A stretch of 64,000 nucleotides of DNA from Tetrapyrgos nigripes. Taxonomy: Eukaryota > Basidiomycota > Agaricomycetes > Agaricales > Campanellaceae. Shown here in pieces: positions 57,159 through 64,000 of this stretch. The number at the start of each line of letters is the position of its first letter. Position 1 is the stretch's first letter. The notes under the pieces are model-generated. The model ran no database searches. It worked only from the letters and a program-made list of their open reading frames with translations, and had not been told where the DNA came from. Location: the NCBI GenBank assembly GCA_013368315.1, contig JAACJM010000004.1, positions 1 through 64,000 on the forward strand, in the 5' to 3' direction. The position numbers and the translations under genes are program-made.

Positions 57159-57663
57159 TCAACATCTTTGCTTGCTCACAATTCTGCCGCTGGACGTAAA
57201 CCTCAAGTGATACCGGTAAACTTTCAAGCTTTCAGAAATTTCAGGCCTCAGGCACAATTGAAGCAAGATCTATGAAAGATCGCTGGGCGCTACTCGTCTG
57301 GGTCATCCAGATGTGTCTCAAATGAATGTGCGTTACTTCTAAGGATCATAACAATCAGGGCTTCCAAGTGGTTTTTGACGCGTTGTGTATACCTATCCAT
57401 CATCCTCAACGTCTCTTTCTGTGTCGGCATTGAACTTATACCCCCTATTACAAGGCCGGCAGTCCTTCGCCCCAGACAGACACCTCCCAGTTCGTCTCTC
57501 TCTACGAGAGTCGGGGACCCTCAAAACATGCATCTTCCCTCCTTCCACATGGTCTAGTCTTGCCTCAGCAATGAGTCTCAACGACACCGTCACCGGGTCA
57601 AATGCATACCTTCAAAATGTGCAACCTCCCTCCTTCCGCATGCTCTAGCCTTGCATCAGTAAT

Positions 57664-58142
57664 AGCCAGTTTGCGTTCTCGACTGCGTGCGAAAATGGCA
57701 CGTGCGTTTACGCCTAAGGCGAAAATTTGCGTTGCGCCAAACAACGCGCGTAGACCTACCACGTAGCATCTTGTACCTCTACATACTGCAACATGCCTCG
57801 TACTCGACGCCAGACTGCACAGATCCCACAAGAACCTGAGTCGTTTGAGTCTCCAGAACCTGATAGTTCACCGTCTAGCCAAGCTGGGAGCTCCGGTGAC
57901 GCCGAATTGGATCTGGGACTGAGGATGAGAGTTGCTGGAATTGCTATCGTTGTTCTAGGAGGAGCACTTCCATGGTCATAATGAGTCGTAATATTTCAAG
58001 TTTTACGAGATGTACAAGCTAACGAAGATCTTTATTGAGAGGAAAACGAGGTCTACGCGCGTTGTTTGGCGCAACGCAAATTTTCGCCTTAGGCGTAAAC
58101 GCACGTGCAATTTTCGCACGTAGTCGAGAACGCAAACTGGCT
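57664..58142 (+). mobile_element. 479-bp inverted-repeat element, copy B
   Basis: Same length and orientation as 24535-25013, with only three differences. At each of the three this copy keeps CG where copy A has TG or CA. Flanked by AAT (57661-57663, 58143-58145). TIRs 94 bp. Confidence 0.93.
57793..57981 (+). CDS. Small conserved frame inside the 479-bp element, copy B
   Basis: 62 residues, starting MPRTRRQTAQIP and ending 'VVLGGALPWS'. Same frame as 24664-24852 with two residue differences. Function unknown. Confidence 0.35.
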   Translation: MPRTRRQTAQIPQEPESFESPEPDSSPSSQAGSSGDAELDLGLRMRVAGIAIVVLGGALPWS

Positions 58143-58711
58143 AATGAGTCTCAACGACTCATTCACCCGGTCAAAAACATACCTTCAAAACGTGCATCCT
58201 CTGACCCACCTTCCGCATGGACTCGCCTTGCCTCAGCCATGAGCACGTCTTTACAGCTGTCATCGGGCCACACTGATCGAGGGTACTGGAATTTCGTTGT
58301 ACCCGTTTCGTTGTTCGGGAAGTGGTGTTGAAAGAAATCCCTAGGTCGTAAGCGGGTATAAGCATTAAAGAGGGTTAAGTAAAGAAGAGATGGGGTGGAA
58401 ATGGTTGCGTGGAGGAGCATCTACGGTCATGGTTTATGATTAGGAGGAGTGGGGATTGTTATGAAGCTCCGGGGTGGTGATGTGCCAGCATGACTGACGC
58501 TGGAAGGCGTACCTCATCCGAGTTAGTGAAGGCTACTGTAGCTGGCCGAGGGCAAATGCAGGATTTTATTTTGGCTGAAGAAGTGTAGTGACTGATCATC
58601 ATGATGAGAAGCTGTTAGAACCGTGTAAATCAATGCCACGGTGCTCATGAATTATATTGACAGTTCGTTCTAAACTCAGCTGTAGTTATGCTGACAGCTC
58701 TGGTGATCGTG

Positions 58712-58755
58712 CAGCGTCTATGAACAGCGTATACAGCGTCTATGAACAGTGTATA
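58712..58755. repeat. Two adjacent 22-bp repeats in the HET-gene promoter
   Basis: CAGCGTCTATGAACAGYGTATA repeated head to tail. The second copy runs into the TATA box. It could be a regulatory duplication. Confidence 0.75.
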
Positions 58756-58757
58756 AA
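58752..58757 (+). promoter_or_regulatory. TATA box of the HET-domain gene
   Basis: TATAAA, 142 bp before the ATG at 58894. A likely 5'-leader intron (58816-58868, GTAAGT...TTTTTCAG) lies between. Confidence 0.6.
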
Positions 58758-58893
58758 GGCCTAAGCTGTGGTTCAACTGAGCCTTCTCAACAGATTGTCC
58801 TGAACCCTCACTTCAGTAAGTACTCGACACTCTTTCCTCAGGATTTCTTTTAACCCTTCGTTTTTCAGGTCGACTCTCGATAGTTGCTCTGTT

Positions 58894-60459
58894 ATGCGTC
58901 TCTTAAACACGAAAGACTTCACAGTCAGGCAGTTCTTCACGGACATTCCGTGCTATGCGATCCTCTCACACACTTGGGAGCAGGATGAGGTTAGCTTTCA
59001 GGATATCCAGAACGTCGACGTCGCCCGATCCAAAGCCGGCTGGCGTAAAGTCGAGAACGCTTGTGCCCGTGCTCGTCGCTATCATTTCAATTGGATCTGG
59101 ATCGACTCATGTTGTATCAACAAGGAAAGCAGTGCCGAGCTCTCCGAAGCGCTCAACTCAATGTACCAGTATTACGAGGACGCAGCAATGTGTTACGTCT
59201 ACCTATCTGACGTCTCTGGAGAGTATCATCCTGGAACTGAAGAATCCAACTTCAGAGACAGTAGATGGTTCAGGAGGGGTTGGACACTTCAGGAGTTGCT
59301 CGCACCTGAGTATGTGGTGTTTTTGGATAAGGACTGGGAAAGGATTGGGACCAGATGGAGCTTGCGGGAAGTAGTCTCGGTAGCTACTGGCATCCCAGTA
59401 GATGTGTTCAAGGGACGGATTATCGACGAATATAGTGTCGCTCAGAGGATGTCATGGGCAGCGTTTCGAGAGACTACGAGGCCGGAGGACCAAGCGTATT
59501 GTTTGTTGGGGGTTTTTGGTGTCAGTATGTCACCGATCTATGGTGAGGGTGGGGTCAAAGCATTCATGCGGCTACAGCAGGAGATTATCAGGATTTCCGA
59601 TGATCGCAGCATCTTTGCTTGGGTTGCGGCCTCGGCCTCAGACTCGGCCTCGGCCAGGAAAGCCGAGACAAGGGGTTTGCTAGCTCGATCACCCTATGAA
59701 TTTAGGATGTCAGGCGACGTGCAGGCTTCAAATGTGGAACTCATCGGCAATAAATCATCCTATTCCTTCAATAACAACGGCCTGCATATCCATCTTCCTT
59801 TCAATCCCATCCCTTCCAGTTCCGAGCACTTTGGCGAACCCCTATTCCTTGCACACCTACTTTGCCAGTCCACGAGAGGCGGTAGCCACTTGACCATTTA
59901 TCTCCGAAAGACGAGTGGACATCAATATGTACGGTGTTATGCAGATGAAGTATTCTTGACGAGCTCGCCGCCGCCAATGGATGACGTTCGAGAGCTCACC
60001 GTCACAGAGCATCTAGTCACAGGGCGCAGGGTCCGAGCCTCGAATACATCCAGGTCGACATCGCAGTGTGACATTGAACTTCTTCGATCAGCTTGGGACT
60101 TTAATCCAACCAACAAATTCAGGAAATTTAGCATCAATGAACATACAGTATCTCTACCTTCGGAAGCTGGAGCTGTTCATTACGTGTCTCAGAAGACTGG
60201 ACAGTCCGCTTTCCTCCTCGGCAGTACTGAAAATGGCCGGCCCTCCCTGTCAATTGGCAACAGTAAGATTGAAGGTTCCATTCCAGAGGATACACATCTA
60301 GGGAAACTCAAAAGCGGAAGCATAATGATTACGTCTGAGAGGAGAGGAGATTTTTCGGAGAAGATAGACGTTGATTATCTTTTGCATGACCCAGAAATTC
60401 GCCTCTGGACTGGTCCATTGCGACTCCCGGATTTGGGCGTAATAGTTCATCCATGTTGA
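58894..60459 (+). CDS. HET-domain protein (heterokaryon-incompatibility type)
   Basis: 521-residue intronless frame. The HET domain fills the first ~250 residues: 'YAILSHTWEQDEVSFQDI' (near residue 20), 'WIWIDSCCINKESSAELSEA' (near 70), 'MYQYYEDAAMCYVYLSDV', 'WFRRGWTLQELLAP', 'QRMSWAAFRETTRPEDQAYC', 'LLGVFGVSMSPIYGEG' and 'AFMRLQQEIIRISDDRSIFA'. HET proteins trigger growth arrest or cell death when unlike fungal cells fuse; some are TIR-like in fold. The C-terminal half is a beta-rich region without a recognised domain. No NACHT or WD40 repeats follow. The ATG opens the standard 'MRLLNT' start of this family. The frame stops at 60457-60459, but a second frame continues the protein-like sequence, so one frameshift near 60,420 is likely. 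Confidence 0.9.
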   Translation: MRLLNTKDFTVRQFFTDIPCYAILSHTWEQDEVSFQDIQNVDVARSKAGWRKVENACARARRYHFNWIWIDSCCINKESSAELSEALNSMYQYYEDAAMCYVYLSDVSGEYHPGTEESNFRDSRWFRRGWTLQELLAPEYVVFLDKDWERIGTRWSLREVVSVATGIPVDVFKGRIIDEYSVAQRMSWAAFRETTRPEDQAYCLLGVFGVSMSPIYGEGGVKAFMRLQQEIIRISDDRSIFAWVAASASDSASARKAETRGLLARSPYEFRMSGDVQASNVELIGNKSSYSFNNNGLHIHLPFNPIPSSSEHFGEPLFLAHLLCQSTRGGSHLTIYLRKTSGHQYVRCYADEVFLTSSPPPMDDVRELTVTEHLVTGRRVRASNTSRSTSQCDIELLRSAWDFNPTNKFRKFSINEHTVSLPSEAGAVHYVSQKTGQSAFLLGSTENGRPSLSIGNSKIEGSIPEDTHLGKLKSGSIMITSERRGDFSEKIDVDYLLHDPEIRLWTGPLRLPDLGVIVHPC

Positions 60460-60932
60460 GCGGAGACCCCAACGGTGGTCATCTCAAGTTCCAAGGGATC
60501 TTTCCACCTGATCCCTTTGGTAGGATTACTCAAGATATGGCCTATGCTACCGTCTTCCGACCACATCCCGATTATCCGGATGATCCGAAGGAATGCAGTT
60601 ATCCTATGTTCCGCCTACTTACATACCGATGGGATGGATATGGTCACGATCTATTCGATAAAATTCACGTCGCATTTGGGCTCCAAGGATCTTCGGTTTG
60701 GACTGATATTGTTGTACAAGACTCTTCCTCTTACGACACTTCTGAAAATGTTTGGAAATCCTATCTCGACTCTGGGCCAAGGGCTGGGAAGCGATTGAAG
60801 GGCGAACAGTCTGCGGAGGCCGAGTTTATGGTCGATCACGGTACTTTATCGTATTCGGTGACTGCTGGGATTAAGAGGACTGAAAATCTGCAGCTGGGGG
60901 ATTACTCATTGCGCATGTACTTGAAGGACTAG
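60453..60932 (+). CDS. Probable frameshifted C-terminal continuation of the HET-domain protein
   Basis: A 159-residue frame overlaps the HET stop codon by a few bases. Its own frame is open for some distance upstream of the ATG ('SSSMLSGDPNGGHLKFQGIF'). It contains 'YPMFRLLTYRWDGYGHDLF' and ends in beta-type sequence like the preceding part. No intron large enough fits between the two frames. I take it as the end of the same protein after a one-base shift; it could also be a separate small gene, but it has no promoter. Confidence 0.5.
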   Translation: MLSGDPNGGHLKFQGIFPPDPFGRITQDMAYATVFRPHPDYPDDPKECSYPMFRLLTYRWDGYGHDLFDKIHVAFGLQGSSVWTDIVVQDSSSYDTSENVWKSYLDSGPRAGKRLKGEQSAEAEFMVDHGTLSYSVTAGIKRTENLQLGDYSLRMYLKD

Positions 60933-60974
60933 ACTGTATAAATTTCTGGCAATATATATTTATTCCCACGTGTT

Positions 60975-61014
60975 GACGCTCTCTCTTTCCCCGTCGTTCC
61001 CCCCTCCCCTCAAA
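60975..61014 (+). promoter_or_regulatory. Pyrimidine-rich leader of the DUF6699 gene
   Basis: CT-rich tract directly before the chosen ATG, as is common at highly transcribed fungal genes. An upstream in-frame ATG at 60970 lies before this tract. The ATG at 61015 has the better context (CAAAATGG). Confidence 0.45.
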
Positions 61015-63228
61015 ATGGCAGACACCCCGCTATTTATCCCCCCACTAATGACTCCAGCTCCCTCCGACGGCTCCCACGCCCATGGCCGCTCTCACTCTCG
61101 CTCTCATTCCACGCACGCTTCGCCTTGGGTCGGTCCCGGATCCTCTCTACCCCCTCAAGGCTATCATCCTTCCAATCAGTGGGCACCATCCAGTCCCATG
61201 CCAGCTCAACCCGGTTTTATACCCCCCGAGGCGAGGAGTCATGTTCCTCCAGGAGGTGGGGGGACACCTTTGCCGTCTAATGTCAATGTAGAGTTTATGG
61301 GAGGATACCCCAATTTTGCGCCTACGCCGTTTGCGGGTAATGCTTCGTTGCCTGCTGGAGGTGGTGGTGGTGGAATGGGTGGTGGAATGGGTGGTGGGAT
61401 GGGAGGTGGATACCCTGGGATGACGCCTTTTCAAGCGCCTATGCAAGGGTCCCCCTGGTCTCCACCTGGAATGGCACCTGGAATGGGAATGGGTGGTATG
61501 GGTGGTGGTATGGGTATGGGGACACCGTATATGGGAGCTGGTATGGGAATGGGTGGGATGGCTGGAAGTATGGGAGGTGGAATGCCAGGCATGGGCGGGG
61601 GTATGGGCGGCATGGGCGGTAGGCCTGGAGGTATGGGCGGTATGGGTATGGGAGGCATGCCTGGGGGTATGCCTGGAGGTATGGGTATGGGTGGTGGAAT
61701 GCCAGGTATGGGGGGAGGAATGCCCGGAGGAATGCCCGGTATGGGGGGCGGTATGGGCGGTATGGGGGGCGGCATGGGTGGTATGGGAGGCGGCATGGGA
61801 GGCGGCATGGGTGGTATGGGTGGTGGTATGCCAGGTGGTATGGGCGGCGGCATGGGAGGCGGTATGGCCCCATCCGCCCCCGCCCCCGACCCCTTCTCCT
61901 TCGGTCAAATGGCCGAAACCCTCCACTCCCTCCACCCTTCCTCTCGTCTCACTGGCTCAACAGGCGATCGTCTCCCTCCATTCACTCCCGGACCCGGCTA
62001 TGGCCCAGTCCTCACTCCCTTCCAACTATCCATCCTCGGCGTCTTACCCATCCTCAACCCTCTCCTTGCTCCCCCTTCCGAACTAGAAACCGACGAAACC
62101 AACCCATATCTTAAATGGAATTTACTCTTCTCCAGCGCAATGTGTCAACGCTCTGATGACCCGCCTCATGTTTCTTGGTCTCGAGGTCGAACGGATCCAG
62201 CTACGTTTCCTCGAGTGACTTCGCTTACACTTATCCCATCTACTCGTTCGGCTGCACATCTTCCGTTTACGGTTACTATCAATGCATCTAACCCTGATGC
62301 GGGTGTTACTTGTGGGGATATTGTCGAATCTCTGTCTCAAGCTTTATACACTCGTACTTCCCAATCTGTGTTTGGGATTTTGACTTCTGAAAGGAGACAA
62401 GTCGTCGCCCGTGCCTATCGGTTTAATCGATCTCGTTCTCCAGGTGTACCAGGTGGTGTTTTGGGCGAAGGAATGCGTCGGATTGATTTACTAGGCGGTG
62501 AAGGCTGTTGGGGTGGTATGAAGGAAATAGAAGGAACGAGAGAAGTAGGAGTGTACATCTCTAATCGGAGAAAAGCTTTAACGGATCTGAGTAATGCGAC
62601 GACTCCTGGAGGAGGCGTAGCTGCTGCAGCTGCAGTGGTGAAACCAGAAGGGATAACGAAGAGAGCGGACGAGTTACCTTGGTGTACTTATGAATGGTAT
62701 AATTTAACGAGTTATCCGATGACGCAGGAGGAGGCGAGGGTTCTTGAGGAGAGGCAGCAGATGGTGGAGAGGGAGCATAGGGAAGAGGGCGAGAGGAGAG
62801 CCAGGGAGGAGGGCGAGAGGAGAGTACATAGTAGTAGTAGGGATGGGAGGAGAAGACATGCGTCGTCAAGGGCGGATAGGGAACGGGGGGGTATCGAGGT
62901 TCAGCCGTCCGCTGGTGGTACTGCCTCTGGTAGAGCAACTCCATCCCAAGCTCCAAGCTCAAGACCTCTCTCCACAGCAACAGCCACTTCAATAACACCA
63001 ACTCTCGCATCGAGTATGGCACCACCTAGCATGGCACGAAGGTCTTCCCGTGCGGCGACTGTACATACCGTAGACGACGACGACGACGATGTTCATTATA
63101 TCCATGGCCACGGTGGGGAAGATGAAGATGGGGATAGTTGGACTGATGCTGATGTCCGAAGTGCTAGAAGTGGTGCTAGTGGACGATCTTCGAGGTCTGG
63201 GAGAACGTCGAGGAATAATAGGAGTTAG
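61015..63228 (+). CDS. DUF6699-domain protein with Gly/Met-rich repeat
   Basis: About 737 residues, one exon, intact. The N-terminal ~110 residues are Pro/Ser-rich with His/Arg/Ser clusters. Next comes a ~170-residue Gly/Met-rich repeat (MGGGMGG, MPGGMGG; 61360-61865). The folded part, roughly residues 330-520, resembles DUF6699: 'ILGVLPILNPLLAPPSELET', 'LKWNLLFSSA', 'FPRVTSLTLI', 'LPFTVTINASNPDAGVTCGD' and 'RRIDLLGGEGCWGGMKEIEG'. A charged helical stretch (EERQQMVEREHREEGERRAR) and a Ser/Arg/Asp-rich tail follow. DUF6699 proteins are frequent in basidiomycetes and their role is unknown. The Gly/Met repeat is low-complexity and could support condensation or binding; that is inference. Confidence 0.85.
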   Translation: MADTPLFIPPLMTPAPSDGSHAHGRSHSRSHSTHASPWVGPGSSLPPQGYHPSNQWAPSSPMPAQPGFIPPEARSHVPPGGGGTPLPSNVNVEFMGGYPNFAPTPFAGNASLPAGGGGGGMGGGMGGGMGGGYPGMTPFQAPMQGSPWSPPGMAPGMGMGGMGGGMGMGTPYMGAGMGMGGMAGSMGGGMPGMGGGMGGMGGRPGGMGGMGMGGMPGGMPGGMGMGGGMPGMGGGMPGGMPGMGGGMGGMGGGMGGMGGGMGGGMGGMGGGMPGGMGGGMGGGMAPSAPAPDPFSFGQMAETLHSLHPSSRLTGSTGDRLPPFTPGPGYGPVLTPFQLSILGVLPILNPLLAPPSELETDETNPYLKWNLLFSSAMCQRSDDPPHVSWSRGRTDPATFPRVTSLTLIPSTRSAAHLPFTVTINASNPDAGVTCGDIVESLSQALYTRTSQSVFGILTSERRQVVARAYRFNRSRSPGVPGGVLGEGMRRIDLLGGEGCWGGMKEIEGTREVGVYISNRRKALTDLSNATTPGGGVAAAAAVVKPEGITKRADELPWCTYEWYNLTSYPMTQEEARVLEERQQMVEREHREEGERRAREEGERRVHSSSRDGRRRHASSRADRERGGIEVQPSAGGTASGRATPSQAPSSRPLSTATATSITPTLASSMAPPSMARRSSRAATVHTVDDDDDDVHYIHGHGGEDEDGDSWTDADVRSARSGASGRSSRSGRTSRNNRS
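61360..61865 (+). repeat. GGTATGGGNGGN-type coding repeat
   Basis: Imperfect units of GGTATGGGCGGCGGCATGGG encode Gly/Met runs. The 3-bp periodicity keeps other frames open (Pro/Ile-rich and His/Thr-rich on the minus strand); these are shadows. Confidence 0.9.
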
Positions 63229-64000
63229 GGAGAAAATGGGGGAGGTGTACATGTGAGGACGGAAGAATGGGTTATGGTACAGGAGTGGATTGATAGAGCT
63301 GTTTGAGTGATATCATGACCACCTTTGCTTTCTTCGTTTTTCTCCTCCCTCCCCCAACACTTGTGATGTTGTTTCTCATGCGCATTCAAGCTTGTTTGAT
63401 GGCTTTATTTCTCCCATTTGTTTTCTCCCTCGAGTTCTTCTGTATCTTCATTTCTTTTCATCTACAGTTCCACCACTTGTTACTTGTTAACTGTTGTACT
63501 TCAACTTGTACTCATACTCATACTCACTCATGTTCATTCTCGTGTTTGTTTTTGATCCTGTATCGTTATTTATGTACTTACATACACACACTATGTATAC
63601 TACTTCTTTCTTTTCCTTTCTTCGTGCTTCAACACCGATCATCGTAAGTGTAACAACGTGTTTACTGTACTGTACTGTACTCAAACTTTGCAATCAATCA
63701 ATCACTTTCCTTTCTCTACTCTAGTAATCTCTAATCTCCAAGGTCAAAAGGAAAAACCTTGTCTGATCATGACATGGTAAATGAACGAACGCGCTACGCG
63801 TCCAAATCCCCGATCGTCGATCGATCACACAGTTTGCCTCCGTAACCCGTTCAGGCTTTTACTCAGTTTTACTCCCGTCTTGCTTCCGTTGATTATTCCG
63901 AGTTATTCTGCCTCCATATAATAGACGTAATCCTTTGCCTCGTTCCTTTTCGTTTGAGTATCTTCTGTAGAGCTGCATTTGCATTTGCGCAACCTCCTAG
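63229..64000. other. 3' region after the DUF6699 gene
   Basis: Pyrimidine-rich with CACACA and TACTGTACTGTACTG tracts; no coding sequence supported. Near 63820 a CGATCGTCGATCGATC cluster occurs. A new gene may start beyond the window. Confidence 0.3.

Larger units (their letters stand above)
57515..58245. repeat. Three ~91-bp tandem units, the middle one carrying the 479-bp element
   Basis: Units share 'CCTTCAAAAYGTGCA', 'CTCCTTCCRCATG' and 'CTCAGCAATGAGTCTCAACG'. The 479-bp element sits in the second unit. The undisrupted neighbour unit supplies the empty-site sequence CAATGAGTCTC, showing that a single AAT was duplicated on insertion. Confidence 0.8.

Noticed and set aside
61147..61935. 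Large antisense open frames (262, 140 and 144 residues) across the DUF6699 gene
   Set aside because: They are shadows of the Gly/Met repeat. The 3-bp periodicity keeps all frames open and gives only His/Thr- or Pro/Ile-rich text.

Overview
This window looks like nuclear DNA of a mushroom-forming fungus (Agaricomycetes, Basidiomycota). Genes are split by short GT-AG introns of about 45-75 bp. The family mix also points there: KDZ transposase with a CxC2 cysteine cluster, Plavaka-type transposase, a fungal TET/JBP-like oxygenase, DUF6698, DUF6699 and a HET-domain protein. No prokaryotic features, rRNA, CRISPR array or convincing tRNA gene were seen.

Layout. About 1-37 kb is a transposon graveyard: a decayed KDZ transposase (1-3.3 kb); a complete 5.1-kb hAT element with matching 8-bp target duplications (4714-9843); minisatellites; a ~0.3-kb repeat split by a 1.7-kb insertion; a second, truncated hAT gene (13.2-14.9 kb); a DUF6698 gene on the minus strand (17.9-20.1 kb); a foldback element, a non-LTR reverse transcriptase remnant and a nested 479-bp inverted-repeat element (24.1-26.2 kb); a CpG-poor minisatellite carrying a solo LTR (26.9-28.3 kb); a Plavaka-like transposase (28.9-33.4 kb); and a TET/JBP-like oxygenase pseudogene (34.2-36.0 kb). 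From 37 to 46.6 kb lie a carboxylesterase remnant and two Ser/Pro-rich unknown genes. The second of these is split in its last exon by a 5.6-kb Copia retrotransposon (40822-46431). From 48.3 to 51.3 kb there is a decayed Ser/Lys-rich gene. From 51 to 58.7 kb there are small repeats, including a TA-flanked MITE and a second, near-identical copy of the 479-bp element. The right end (58.9-63.2 kb) is healthier gene space: a HET-domain gene and a DUF6699 gene with a Gly/Met-rich repeat.

Main observation. The decay is strongly patterned. All seven differences between the two Copia LTRs, and all three between the two 479-bp copies, are CpG versus TpG/CpA. The in-frame stops that interrupt the transposase genes are almost all TGA at positions where CGA (Arg) fits. 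The truncated hAT gene has six in-frame stops, all TGA. This is what deamination of methylated CpG produces, and it differs from the CpA-biased RIP of many ascomycetes. The window also holds a broken member of the oxygenase family that acts on 5-methylcytosine. I infer methylation-driven decay of a repeat-rich locus; all statements come from reading the sequence, without database searches.
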